NCBI RefSeq assembly: GCF_024622045.1
Contig: NZ_JANKBP010000003.1
Direction: 5' to 3' (one strand)
Source of the DNA: Rodentibacter caecimuris
Lineage (GTDB): Bacteria; Pseudomonadota; Gammaproteobacteria; Enterobacterales; Pasteurellaceae
Length of the DNA: 64,000 nucleotides
Positions 1 to 8,628 of the stretch are shown here, in pieces. Both the position numbers and the translations under genes were made by a program. How positions within the stretch are numbered: position 1 is the stretch's first letter; each line of letters opens with the position of its first letter. The notes beneath the pieces are model-generated. The model worked only from the letters and a program-made list of their open reading frames with translations, made no database searches and was not told the origin of the DNA.

Positions 1-477
1 AAGGTATTTATTTTTATTTTGGTAATACCGGATTTGCAAGGTTTATATATTTTGAAAATAATCTTATGAAGAGGGAGAGAGATTGATCTAAAAATGAAAT
101 GCGTTTAATCGACAATTAACGAGATTTCGTCTATTCGGCAGAGAAAACAAAAAACAGACTATTGAAAGGTATTCAATGAGATCATCATAATGCATAATCA
201 AGTTGTGCTTTGGAATTCTTGACATAAATGACGAAATTAGACAACGGCAAACAGTTATCAATATAGGCTTTGTTTAGAAACTGCAAGGATTAATCGCTTA
301 TCAAATCTTTTTGTAACGTATTGGTGTAGAAATTCGTATAAATGGCTAAATTTTGTTGCATAAAATATGCGGATACTATAGAATTCGTGCGTTTTTGCTC
401 GTTTTACTCGGGTAATAAAATTTGGAATCTTTTGTGTGTTACAAAGGATTTTTGCATAAACCAATAGAAGGAATACG
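1..477. other. AT-rich leader region before infC, no gene seen
   Basis: No convincing coding sequence is present. In many bacteria thrS precedes infC, but no thrS 3' end is visible here. The segment presumably holds the promoter and 5' untranslated leader of the infC-rpmI-rplT operon. A TTGACA hexamer at 219-224 has no good -10 at the right distance, so I do not place the promoter. The open frame on the minus strand at 258-527 overlaps the infC start and is judged a shadow. Confidence 0.5.
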
Positions 478-480
478 ATT

Positions 481-1023
481 ATTAAAACCGTGAAAAAAGC
501 GCCGGCAGTAAATCGCCCAAATCGCATTAATGATGAAATTCGCGTAAAAGAAGTTCGTTTAATTGACCAAGATGGTGAACAATTAGGGATTGTTCCTATT
601 CAACAAGCCTTAGAAATGGCGGAGCAAGCAGAGCTTGATCTCGTTGAAATCAGTCCAAATGCAGAGCCGCCGGTTTGCCGTATTATGAATTACGGTAAAT
701 TCCTTTACGAAAAGAGTAAAACTGCAAAAGAGCAAAAGAAAAAACAAAAAGTTGTTCAAGTTAAGGAAATTAAATTCCGTCCGGGCACTGACGAAGGTGA
801 TTACCAAGTTAAATTACGTAGCCTTATTCGTTTTTTAGAAGATGGCGATAAAGCCAAAATTACCGTACGATTCCGTGGGCGTGAAATGGCGCACCAAGAG
901 ATCGGTTTAGATGTGTTGGAACGTGTAAAAAATGATTTGGCTGAGATTTCCGTTGTGGAATCGGCACCGGGTAAGTTAGAAGGTCGTCAAGCCGTGATGG
1001 TGTTGGCACCGAAGAAAAAATAA
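481..1023 (+). CDS. infC: Translation initiation factor IF-3, AUU start
   Basis: IF-3 binds the 30S subunit, keeps it apart from 50S and proofreads the start codon. The 180-residue product has the family landmarks: RPNRIND near the N-terminus, LVEISPNAEPPVCRI, YGKFLYEKSK, the basic linker EQKKKQK and the C-terminal VMVLAPKKK. A GTG start at 490 would be three codons shorter than the E. coli alignment. The in-frame ATT at 481, followed by AAA as in E. coli (AUU AAA) and preceded by AAGGA at 469-473, fits better. The rare AUU start is the known basis of IF-3 autocontrol. It is first in an operon with rpmI and rplT. Confidence 0.95.
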   Translation: MKTVKKAPAVNRPNRINDEIRVKEVRLIDQDGEQLGIVPIQQALEMAEQAELDLVEISPNAEPPVCRIMNYGKFLYEKSKTAKEQKKKQKVVQVKEIKFRPGTDEGDYQVKLRSLIRFLEDGDKAKITVRFRGREMAHQEIGLDVLERVKNDLAEISVVESAPGKLEGRQAVMVLAPKKK

Positions 1024-1027
1024 GAAT

Positions 1028-1160
1028 TTTTTATTGAGATATTCATTTCAATAAAAATCTTTTCACTTAGGTGAAAAGTCATTGTATGTTGGGCACACTA
1101 CGCAGCCTAACTACTTTGAGAAAAGGCAATTTGCCTTAATAGTGGAAATAATCAGTGCCT
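1028..1160 (+). promoter_or_regulatory. Structured leader upstream of rpmI, candidate L20 operator
   Basis: The 202-nt gap between infC and rpmI holds several stems: 1028-1037 with 1048-1057 (10 bp), 1059-1066 with 1071-1078 (8 bp), 1088-1094 with 1105-1111 (7 bp including one G.U) and 1123-1127 with 1132-1136. GGGCAC at 1091-1096 can also pair with GUGCCU at 1155-1160, a competing long-range pairing. In E. coli, ribosomal protein L20 represses rpmI-rplT through long-range pairing in this region, so this is probably the equivalent operator. The function is inferred. Confidence 0.55.
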
Positions 1161-1225
1161 CCAAGTAACTTTTTAGTTCGCCTGATTATGTTGTTTTAAA
1201 CAAAAAATGCGGAGTTATTTTAACA

Positions 1226-1423
1226 ATGCCTAAAATCAAAACAGTACGCGGCGCAGCTAAGCGCTTCAAAAAAACTGCTTCCGGCGGTTTCAAGCGTAAA
1301 CAATCTCACTTACGTCATATTTTGACTAAAAAATCAACTAAACGTAAACGTCATTTACGTCATAAATCCATGGTTGCGAAAGCAGACCAAGTTTTAGTCG
1401 TGGCTTGCTTACCATATGCATAA
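1226..1423 (+). CDS. rpmI: 50S ribosomal protein L35
   Basis: L35 is a small, very basic protein of the large ribosomal subunit. The 65-residue product begins MPKIKTVRGAAKRFKKTASG and contains the family-typical RKQSHLRHILTKKS and KRKRHLRHK stretches; it has the usual length. It lies 202 nt after infC and 65 nt before rplT, the conserved IF3-L35-L20 order. The GCGGAG ribosome-binding site lies about 12-15 nt upstream of the ATG. It is likely controlled by L20 acting on the leader. Confidence 0.98.
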   Translation: MPKIKTVRGAAKRFKKTASGGFKRKQSHLRHILTKKSTKRKRHLRHKSMVAKADQVLVVACLPYA

Positions 1424-1488
1424 GCCGTTATTTAAGCAAAACGTACGATTTAGTTCATTTTAGAAAAATATACATAGGAGATTAAATA

Positions 1489-1842
1489 ATGGCTCGTGTA
1501 AAACGTGGTGTTATTGCAAGAGCACGCCATAAGAAAGTTCTTAAGGCTGCTAAAGGTTATTATGGTGCACGTTCACGCGTGTATCGCGTTGCTTTCCAAG
1601 CGGTGATCAAAGCAGGTCAATACGCATATCGTGACCGTCGTCAACGTAAACGTCAATTCCGTCAATTATGGATTGCACGTATCAACGCAGCGGCTCGTCA
1701 AAATGGTTTATCTTACAGCAAATTTATCAATGGCTTGAAAAAAGCGTCTGTTGAAATCGACCGTAAGATCCTTGCCGATATTGCAGTATTCGACAAAGTA
1801 GCTTTCGCTGCATTAGTTGAAAAAGCAAAATCTGCACTTTAA
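1489..1842 (+). CDS. rplT: 50S ribosomal protein L20
   Basis: L20 binds 23S rRNA early in 50S assembly and, in E. coli, represses its own operon. The 117-residue product begins [19 protein letters not shown], has the [20 protein letters not shown] region and ends with the globular domain containing [15 protein letters not shown] good ribosome-binding site (AGGAG at 1475-1479) precedes the ATG. It is last in the infC operon and is followed by a strong terminator. Confidence 0.98.
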
Positions 1843-1863
1843 TTTTTTAAAGTTTAGAGAATG

Positions 1864-1888
1864 AGGACGCTGAAAAGCGTCCTTTTTT
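1864..1888 (+). terminator. Rho-independent terminator of the infC operon
   Basis: A 7-bp stem (AGGACGC at 1864-1870 with GCGTCCT at 1877-1883) with a 6-nt loop is followed by a run of T, 22 nt after the rplT stop. Confidence 0.9.
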
Positions 1889-1975
1889 CTTATATTTACT
1901 TTCATCTTTTCGCTTTTCCCTGCAAACCGTATAAAATAGTGCGGTCAGTTTTAGTTAAATTTTTACGAGGTTATT

Positions 1976-3913
1976 GTGGCATTAATTAGCTTAACGAATG
2001 GCTATCTTTCTTTTAGTGATGCTCCATTGTTGGATCATACCGAGCTCCATATTGAGCCTAATGAGCGCGTTTGTTTGGTCGGGCGAAATGGTGCGGGCAA
2101 ATCAACATTACTCAAAATTATTGCCGGCGACGTCTTGTTGGATGATGGCAATATTCAATATGAAAAAGATTTAGTGATATCCCGTCTTGAACAGGATCCG
2201 CCTCGTAATGCGGAAGGTAATGTATTTGATTATGTGGCGGAAGGTATCGATCATATAACGGATTTATTAAAAGAATATCACCGTATTTCCATTCAATTGG
2301 AAGAAAATTATAGTGATCAAATCTTGAATCAATTTGAACAAATTCAGGCAAAGTTAGAACATGCTGATGGTTGGCGGTTTGAAAATAAAATCAAAGAAGT
2401 TTTGCTCAAATTGGGATTAAATCCGAACACAAAATTGACCGCACTTTCCGGCGGTTGGTTACGTAAAGCGGCTTTAGCCCGTGCCTTAGTGTGCGATCCG
2501 GATGTGTTGTTACTTGATGAGCCGACTAACCACTTAGATGTGGAAGCAATTGAATGGCTGGAAAATTTCCTCTTAGAATTTAACGGTAGTATTGTTTTTA
2601 TTTCCCATGATCGTTCTTTTATTCGCAAAATGGCGACCCGTATTGTTGATTTGGATCGCGGACAGCTGGTTTCTTATCCGGGGAATTATGATTTGTATCT
2701 CACGACAAAAGAAGAAAATTTACGTGTAGAAGCACTTCAAAATGAATTATTTGATAAAAGATTAGCGCAAGAAGAAGTGTGGATTCGCCAGGGAATAAAA
2801 GCACGCCGTACTCGTAATGAAGGACGGGTGAGAGCATTAAAAGCAATGCGTGAAGAACGTAGCCAACGCCGTGATGTGATGGGAACGGCAAAATTACAAC
2901 TTGATAGCTCAAGCCGTTCCGGAAAAATCGTGTTTGAAATGGAAAACGTGAGTTATGAGGTGGCGGGTAAGACCTTGTTAAAGGATTTCAGCACAACTAT
3001 TTTGAGAGGCGATAAAATTGCACTAGTAGGAGCAAATGGCTGTGGTAAAACCACTTTTATTAAATTACTACTCGGTGAAATTCAACCGACAAGTGGAAAA
3101 ATTCGTACGGGGACAAAATTAGAGATCGCCTATTTTGACCAATACCGCTCGGAGCTTGATCCGGAAAAAACAGTTATGGATAACGTTGCCGACGGTAAGC
3201 AAGATATTGAAGTGAACGGTATAAAACGCCATGTACTGGGGTATTTACAAGATTTCTTATTTCCGCCTAAACGGGCAATGACACCGGTGAAAGCCTTATC
3301 CGGTGGGGAACGTAACCGTTTGTTGTTGGCAAAATTATTACTTAAACCGAATAATTTACTGATTCTTGATGAACCCACCAATGATTTAGATGTGGAAACC
3401 TTAGAATTGTTAGAAGAAATTTTGACGGATTATCAGGGCACATTATTGATCGTTAGTCATGATCGTCAGTTTATTGATAATACCGCCACTGAATGCTATT
3501 TATTTGAAGGAGAAGGCGTAGTCAATAAATATGTAGGCGGTTTCTTTGATGCAAAACAGCAGCAAGCCAATTTTTGGGCAGCTAAAGCCGAACAAGAGAT
3601 GACGAAGAAATTGTCAGCTAAGCCACAAGAAAATACTGTCAAAACCGACCGCACTTCTAATAAGTCAAAGTCCGTTAAATTATCCTATAAGGAGCAACGG
3701 GAATTAGAACAACTCCCGCAGCAATTGGAAGAATTAGAGGAAAAATTGACCGCACTTCAAGCGGAAGTTGGTGAGCCTACGTTTTTCCAACAATCACATG
3801 AAATTACAGAGGCGAAGCTAAAGGAGTTGGCTGATATTGAATCCCTGCTTGAACAAACATTTTTGCGTTGGGAAGAATTGGAAGAGAAAAAAACGATTGC
3901 AGAAAGTAAGTAA
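1976..3913 (+). CDS. uup: ABC-F ATPase Uup
   Basis: Uup is a soluble duplicated ABC ATPase of the ABC-F family, linked in E. coli to suppression of transposon precise excision, branched-DNA binding and ribosome function. The 645-residue protein has two ABC domains: Walker A GRNGAGKST at residues 36-44, signature LSGGW and Walker B LLLDEPTNHLD; then GANGCGKTT, LSGGERNR and LLILDEPTNDLD. A charged C-terminal coiled coil (about residue 560 onward) matches the Uup DNA-binding tail. There are no membrane segments. The start is GTG at 1976. Three uptake sequences lie in the coding region, one at 3648-3656. Confidence 0.93.
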   Translation: MALISLTNGYLSFSDAPLLDHTELHIEPNERVCLVGRNGAGKSTLLKIIAGDVLLDDGNIQYEKDLVISRLEQDPPRNAEGNVFDYVAEGIDHITDLLKEYHRISIQLEENYSDQILNQFEQIQAKLEHADGWRFENKIKEVLLKLGLNPNTKLTALSGGWLRKAALARALVCDPDVLLLDEPTNHLDVEAIEWLENFLLEFNGSIVFISHDRSFIRKMATRIVDLDRGQLVSYPGNYDLYLTTKEENLRVEALQNELFDKRLAQEEVWIRQGIKARRTRNEGRVRALKAMREERSQRRDVMGTAKLQLDSSSRSGKIVFEMENVSYEVAGKTLLKDFSTTILRGDKIALVGANGCGKTTFIKLLLGEIQPTSGKIRTGTKLEIAYFDQYRSELDPEKTVMDNVADGKQDIEVNGIKRHVLGYLQDFLFPPKRAMTPVKALSGGERNRLLLAKLLLKPNNLLILDEPTNDLDVETLELLEEILTDYQGTLLIVSHDRQFIDNTATECYLFEGEGVVNKYVGGFFDAKQQQANFWAAKAEQEMTKKLSAKPQENTVKTDRTSNKSKSVKLSYKEQRELEQLPQQLEELEEKLTALQAEVGEPTFFQQSHEITEAKLKELADIESLLEQTFLRWEELEEKKTIAESK

Positions 3914-3921
3914 CAAAGAAA

Positions 3922-3946
3922 AACCGAGCATTGGCTCGGTTTTTTT
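3922..3946. terminator. Bidirectional terminator between uup and the SNF symporter
   Basis: A 7-bp stem (ACCGAGC at 3923-3929 with GCTCGGT at 3934-3940, loop ATTG) has an A-run on the left and a T-run on the right. It can end both uup (plus) and the convergent symporter gene (minus). Confidence 0.88.
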
Positions 3947-3951
3947 ATGGA

Positions 3952-5325
3952 TTAAAATAAGTTACTGATGAAAATCACGATAATAATCACAGGTACAACA
4001 AATTTTACATAGTTAAACCAAATTTTGGTGAAGGTCGAATCAGGTGTTTGAGAGAGCTCTTTTTTGGCTTCATCTTTTAATACAAAACCAACGAAAATTG
4101 CGCAGCCTAATGCGGTGAGCATAAATAAAATATTGCCACTCGCATAATCATAGAAATCAAAAATACTTTTACCGAAAATAGTAACGTCTTTCCAAAGATT
4201 ATCGCCTAGAATGGCCGGAATGTTGCCCGCAAGAAAAATCCCTCCTAGGGTTAAAATGATTGCTTTGCTACGGCGCATACGAAGTTTTTCTTGTAATGCG
4301 GTAATAATGACTTCGTAAATAGTAATAGAAGTCGTGAGGGCTGCAATTAATAATAAGCTAAAGAAAATGATGGCAAAGAATTTTCCCGCCCATAAATGGG
4401 AGAAAACAATCGGTAAACTTTGGAAGACTAAAGTTGGGCCGGCATTGGGTTCGATACCAAAAGTGAATAATGAAGGAAAGATCATAAAACCGGCAAGTAC
4501 CGCAATTATGGTATTGGTAAAACCGGTAATGACAGCTGTGTGAATGAGGTTTTCTTCCTTATTAAGATAGCTTGAAAGGGTAATTAAAACACCAAAGCCA
4601 AGGCTCAAAGCAAAGAAGACTTGTCCTAATACAAAAATGAAAAGTTGAGGAGTAATCTTACTGAAATCCGGTTTTAAATAGAAAGTAATCCCTTCCATTG
4701 CACCCGGCAAGGTAATATTGCGGATCACCATACCGATCAAGAAAATAAACAGTAACGGCATTAAATATTTGACCGAACGTTCAATACCGCCAATGATACC
4801 TTTTGCCAAAATAATGTAATTGACGATGACAAAAAGGAAGGTGTAAAACATAATTTCATAAGGGCTGTTGCCAATATGAAGATCATAGAAGTTTTTGGCG
4901 ACATCTTTTGTAATGGGGGTTGAAATATCAAGAGTACCGTTGATTAAGTTTAGGATATAAGAAATAACCCAGCCACCCAGTACCATATAATAAGCCATAA
5001 TACCAAATGCCCCGAGCAACCCCATATAACCGATGATCTTCCAATGTTTTGAAATATGTTTGCCTTTATCTAGAATTTTATCGCCAAAAGCATCAATGGA
5101 GTTTACTCGTAAACGGCGACCTATTACATTTTCCACTAAAATCATTGGAATTCCGATTACAATCATGGCAAGACAAAAAAGCAGTACGTAAGCGCCGCCG
5201 CCATTTTCTCCGACAAGATAAGGGAATCGCCAAGTTGCACCGAAACCAACGGTTGCGCCGGCAACGGTCATTACATAAGTCAGTCGGCTAGACCAAGTTT
5301 GACGTTGTTGTTTATTTGTTGTCAT
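3952..5325 (-). CDS. Sodium:neurotransmitter-symporter family transporter
   Basis: This is a member of the SNF (NSS, LeuT-fold) family, which uses the Na+ gradient to import small amino acids or amines; the substrate here is unknown. The N-terminal TM1 signature AGATVGFGATWRFPYLVGENGGG is diagnostic, with unwound-helix glycines that bind Na+ and substrate. About 11 hydrophobic helices follow, the common count for bacterial MhsT/TnaT-like members. I use ATG 5325 (preceded by AGGAAAG) instead of the upstream ATG at 5355, giving 457 residues. It lies downstream of nth on the same strand. Confidence 0.88.
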   Translation of the reverse strand: MTTNKQQRQTWSSRLTYVMTVAGATVGFGATWRFPYLVGENGGGAYVLLFCLAMIVIGIPMILVENVIGRRLRVNSIDAFGDKILDKGKHISKHWKIIGYMGLLGAFGIMAYYMVLGGWVISYILNLINGTLDISTPITKDVAKNFYDLHIGNSPYEIMFYTFLFVIVNYIILAKGIIGGIERSVKYLMPLLFIFLIGMVIRNITLPGAMEGITFYLKPDFSKITPQLFIFVLGQVFFALSLGFGVLITLSSYLNKEENLIHTAVITGFTNTIIAVLAGFMIFPSLFTFGIEPNAGPTLVFQSLPIVFSHLWAGKFFAIIFFSLLLIAALTTSITIYEVIITALQEKLRMRRSKAIILTLGGIFLAGNIPAILGDNLWKDVTIFGKSIFDFYDYASGNILFMLTALGCAIFVGFVLKDEAKKELSQTPDSTFTKIWFNYVKFVVPVIIIVIFISNLF

Positions 5326-5369
5326 TGTCTTTCCTATTAATAAAAGTGCGGTCAAAAAATGAGTTGTTT

Positions 5370-6005
5370 TTAATATTCGGTTTTTTCTTTATATTCGCAG
5401 AGATCCTCAATAATACAGGAACCGCAACGGGGCTTTCTGGCAACACAAGTGTAACGACCGTGTAAGATCAGCCAGTGATGCACATCTACTTTAAATTCAT
5501 CGGGCACCACTTTTAAGAGTTTTTCTTCCACTTTGACAACATCTTTACCCGGTGCAAAATTAGTGCGATTGCATACGCGAAATATATGGGTATCGACTGC
5601 AATAGTGGGGTGACCAAAGGCGGTATTTAATACCACATTCGCAGTTTTTCGTCCAACGCCGGCAAGAGCTTCTAAGGCTTCACGATTTTCCGGTATTTCA
5701 CCGTTGTGTTTTTCAATGAGATCGCGGCAGGTTTTAATGATGTTTTCTGCTTTACTATTATAAAGTCCGATCGTTTTAATGTAGCTTTTTAAGCCATCCA
5801 AGCCCAGATCTAAAATCGCTTGTGGAGTATTGGCAACGGGAAAAAGTTTTTCTGTCGCTTTATTTACCCCTTTATCAGTGGCTTGCGCCGATAAAATCAC
5901 CGCGATTAATAATTCGAAGGGCGAATTATACTGCAATTCGGTAGTCGGGTGGGGATTTTGATCCCGTAGTCGGGTTAATATTTCAATTCTTTTTTTCTGA
6001 TTCAT
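5370..6005 (-). CDS. nth: Endonuclease III
   Basis: Nth is a DNA glycosylase/AP lyase that removes oxidised pyrimidines in base excision repair. The product matches E. coli Nth closely: helix-hairpin-helix LAGVGRKTANVVLNTAF with the catalytic Lys, the catalytic Asp in TIAVDTHIFRV, and the [4Fe-4S] ligands C-X6-C-X2-C-X5-C at the C-terminus (CVARKPRCGSCIIEDLC). ATG 6005, after AAGGAAA, gives the usual 211 residues; the in-frame extension to 6056 runs into a repeat and is rejected. It follows rnfE, as in other gammaproteobacteria, but a nested palindrome separates them. Confidence 0.96.
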   Translation of the reverse strand: MNQKKRIEILTRLRDQNPHPTTELQYNSPFELLIAVILSAQATDKGVNKATEKLFPVANTPQAILDLGLDGLKSYIKTIGLYNSKAENIIKTCRDLIEKHNGEIPENREALEALAGVGRKTANVVLNTAFGHPTIAVDTHIFRVCNRTNFAPGKDVVKVEEKLLKVVPDEFKVDVHHWLILHGRYTCVARKPRCGSCIIEDLCEYKEKTEY

Positions 6006-6019
6006 AATTTTATTTCCTT

Positions 6020-6201
6020 CTACTTTCTTGCTGTGCAAGAAAGTAGCAAAGAACACACCCCGATTAAATCGCTTTTCCGACCTTTGTTGTCATTTCTTTA
6101 CGGAAAATTTGTAAACTCGCCGTTGGCTCAAACAATACAAATTTTCCTAAAAATGCCAAGTTGGTCGGGCGATTTACACGGGGAAGATTAAGTGTGTGTT
6201 C
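6020..6201. repeat. Nested palindromic element between rnfE and nth
   Basis: Several inverted repeats are stacked here: CTACTTTCTTGC at 6020-6031 with its exact complement at 6035-6046 (12 bp, 3-nt loop); GGAAAATTTGTA at 6102-6113 with 6136-6147 (12 bp, 22-nt loop); and imperfect outer arms, with GAACACAC near 6051 against GTGTGTTC near 6194, plus CCCCG...AAATCGC near 6059-6072 against GCGATTT...CGGGG near 6170-6183. The unit looks like a dispersed palindromic repeat of the kind found in Haemophilus genomes. It carries no ORF. Confidence 0.65.
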
Positions 6202-6204
6202 AAT

Positions 6205-6918
6205 CTATATTTTTCTTCGGTTATCAATTCTATTTTTTAGGGCAAGGAGTAATCCCAATCCAATAAATGCACCCGGCGGCAGGATGAAGAGTAAAAAGCT
6301 GCTATCCGTTTGGTAAATATGGAAAGTGAGAAATTTTGCTTGTTCGCCAAAAAGATTTTCGATACCTTCAAAAATCGTCCCTTGCCCGAAAATTTCACGG
6401 AGTGCGCCAAGCATAGTAAGGCTTAAAGCCATACCGAACCCCATCGAGAAACCGTCCCAAATAGACTGTAAAAGATTATTTTTGGACGCAAAGGCTTCAG
6501 CTCGACCAATGACAATACAGTTTGTCACAATCAGTGGAATAAAAATGCCAAGAGATTGATACAATCTGTAGGTATAAGCATTCATTAATAATTGCACCAC
6601 GGTGACTGTCGTTGCAATGATCATCACATAAATAGGAATGCGAATTTCGTGAGGAATTTGTTTGCGAAAGAGCGAAATGACCGTATTGGTGCAGATTAAA
6701 ACCAGCATGGTTGCAAGCCCTAAACCGAGAGCATTGGTCGCAGTGCTGGAAACTGCCAATAAAGGACAAAGCCCTAATAGCTGCACGATTGCCGGATTAT
6801 TTTTCCAAATACCTTGTATAAAAATTTCCCGCCATACGGATTTTTCCGTCTGATCCTTAACGTTGTTTTGAGGTAGCGCTTCTTCAAGTGCGGTGGTTTT
6901 TTCCGTTAAATTTGTCAT
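6205..6918 (-). CDS. rnfE: Ion-translocating oxidoreductase subunit RnfE
   Basis: RnfE is a polytopic inner-membrane subunit of the Rnf (Rsx) complex, which couples electron transfer between ferredoxin and NAD to ion movement; in E. coli the Rsx complex also reduces SoxR. The product has six predicted helices, the segment QLLGLCPLLAVSSTATNALGLGL and the FIPLIVTNCIVIGRAEAFASKN signature shared with RnfA/NqrD/NqrE. ATG 6918 starts one base after the rnfG stop with AAGGGAA upstream, giving 237 residues; the ORF could extend to 6942, inside rnfG. It is the last rnf gene. Confidence 0.95.
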   Translation of the reverse strand: MTNLTEKTTALEEALPQNNVKDQTEKSVWREIFIQGIWKNNPAIVQLLGLCPLLAVSSTATNALGLGLATMLVLICTNTVISLFRKQIPHEIRIPIYVMIIATTVTVVQLLMNAYTYRLYQSLGIFIPLIVTNCIVIGRAEAFASKNNLLQSIWDGFSMGFGMALSLTMLGALREIFGQGTIFEGIENLFGEQAKFLTFHIYQTDSSFLLFILPPGAFIGLGLLLALKNRIDNRRKI

Positions 6919-6919
6919 A

Positions 6920-7546
6920 TTATTCCCTTTCTTGAATCGCAAGCTGTTGCAATGTTGCCTGATTGTTAAGCATGGTTAGGGCCGAACGTTTTACTTGATT
7001 TACAATGGCGCGGGGAGTAATGGTTGCTCCGGAGAATTGATCAAATTTTCCGCCGTCTTTTTTGACCGCCCAATCGGTTAAATTAGTTTCATTAATAGAC
7101 TGATGATCGAAAGATAAAATCCACTTGGAAATACGGAGTTCGATTTTATCGCCTAACCCCGGTGTTTCATGATGCTCGATCACCCGTACGCCTAACACGT
7201 TGCCCTCAGGCGTTAAACCGACAAGTAAGCGAATATCGCCGGAATAGCCGTCCGGTGCGGTTGTTTCATAGACATAGGCTGAAAGATGATGGTCTTTCTT
7301 TGCGAAATAAACTTTTTGAATACCGGCTAAATTTTCTGACTTTGGCGTCACCGCACTTTCTAGCAAATTATTATCAAAATAGCTTTGTGGGATTACTTGG
7401 AGCAGGAGTTCCCGTTGTTGTGCCGCCATGGCTTCATCAATTTTACCTTTTGTCAGAAAAAAAATGCCGGATGAAATAGCACTACAAAGTAGCGCAATAA
7501 AGCCTAAAATCACGCCATATTGAGAAGTAGTTTTAATAATGCCCAT
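6920..7546 (-). CDS. rnfG: Rnf complex FMN-binding subunit RnfG
   Basis: RnfG is anchored by one N-terminal helix (about residues 8-31) and carries covalent FMN on the periplasmic side. The flavinylation motif SGATITP is at 172-178, so Thr175 should carry FMN by a phosphoester bond, as in RnfG and NqrC. The 208 residues match the family. Its ATG overlaps the rnfD stop by one base (TAATG), suggesting coupled translation. Confidence 0.95.
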   Translation of the reverse strand: MGIIKTTSQYGVILGFIALLCSAISSGIFFLTKGKIDEAMAAQQRELLLQVIPQSYFDNNLLESAVTPKSENLAGIQKVYFAKKDHHLSAYVYETTAPDGYSGDIRLLVGLTPEGNVLGVRVIEHHETPGLGDKIELRISKWILSFDHQSINETNLTDWAVKKDGGKFDQFSGATITPRAIVNQVKRSALTMLNNQATLQQLAIQERE

Positions 7547-8625
7547 TAGTTTTTTCTCCCTTTTATGCCGTAGCCCGCAACACGAGGGCGGGTGTAATGG
7601 TCGATGAGAGGAACGCAGATATTACTTAATAAAATCGCAAATGCAACGCCGTCAGGGTAATTGCCGTGATAGCGGATAAGATAGGTGAGAAGTCCTACTA
7701 ATGCGCCAAATACGATTTTTCCACGCGGTGTAATGGAGGCTGTAACCGGATCGGTCGCAATAAAAAATGCGCCAAACATCATTGCACCGCTGAACATTTG
7801 GCTCACCGCACTTAAATGTGTCCCCCCCGTTATGGCGGTAATGGTTGCCAAGCAAAAAAATGTGGTGAGCATTGCTACGGGGATTTGCCAATGAATGGTG
7901 CGTTTTAAGATTAAAAATACGCCGCCGAGTAAAAAAGCAAGATTGACTTGCCACCACCCCTGTGCAAAGTCCGTACCGTTCCCCATAAAAATTGGCATTT
8001 TAATCAGTCCATAGAAATCCGTTAATTCTTTGTGATTAGAATAAAAGATTTTTGCACTGTCTAACGGTGTAGCCTGCGTGATGCCGTCAATACTATGGGT
8101 AAGTTGTGGCAAGGAAAATCCATCGGTGGTTAAGCCGGAAAAAATTAATGCGACAGCATCGGAGAGTGTAGGCGGTTCCTGCAATAAATGAATTGGCGGT
8201 ATCCAAGTAGTCATTTGTAATGGGAACGAAATTAATAATACGACATAGCCAATCATTGCCGGATTAAAGGGGTTTTGCCCTAATCCGCCATACACATGTT
8301 TACCCAGTAGTACCGCACAAAGTGTACCGATAATAATAATCCAATAAGGGGCATAGGGAGGAATTGCCACGGCTAAAATCAAGGCGGTTAGAACTACGCT
8401 GAAATCGGAAAGATAGGATAACGGCTTTTTACCGCGTAATTTCATTGCTAACAATTCAGCAAGTAACGCCACAATGATCGCTAATACCGATTGAATGAGT
8501 ACACCGAAACCAAAATAATAAATTTGTGTAAATAGAGCCGGCATCATGGCTAAGATGACCCAAAGCATAATACGAGCTGTTAACTTCCCTGAATGTGAGT
8601 GAGGAGAACTGACCATTTTAAACAT
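7546..8625 (-). CDS. rnfD: Rnf complex FMN-binding membrane subunit RnfD
   Basis: RnfD is a polytopic membrane subunit related to NqrB. The 359-residue protein has about 8-9 hydrophobic helices, YGGLGQNPFNPAMIGYVVLL typical of RnfD/NqrB, and a periplasmic segment DGITQATPLDSAK where Thr186 is the predicted covalent FMN site. The ATFFIATDPVTAS-like region (FFIATDPVTASITPRG) is conserved. It lies 3 nt downstream of rnfC and overlaps rnfG by 1 nt. Confidence 0.95.
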   Translation of the reverse strand: MFKMVSSPHSHSGKLTARIMLWVILAMMPALFTQIYYFGFGVLIQSVLAIIVALLAELLAMKLRGKKPLSYLSDFSVVLTALILAVAIPPYAPYWIIIIGTLCAVLLGKHVYGGLGQNPFNPAMIGYVVLLISFPLQMTTWIPPIHLLQEPPTLSDAVALIFSGLTTDGFSLPQLTHSIDGITQATPLDSAKIFYSNHKELTDFYGLIKMPIFMGNGTDFAQGWWQVNLAFLLGGVFLILKRTIHWQIPVAMLTTFFCLATITAITGGTHLSAVSQMFSGAMMFGAFFIATDPVTASITPRGKIVFGALVGLLTYLIRYHGNYPDGVAFAILLSNICVPLIDHYTRPRVAGYGIKGRKN

Positions 8626-8628
8626 TGT

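Noticed and set aside
219..224. TTGACA as the -35 of an infC promoter
   Set aside because: No acceptable -10 hexamer at 16-18 bp.
6006..6056. 17-residue N-terminal extension of Nth
   Set aside because: The extension is encoded by the palindromic element, and the ATG at 6005 matches the family start.
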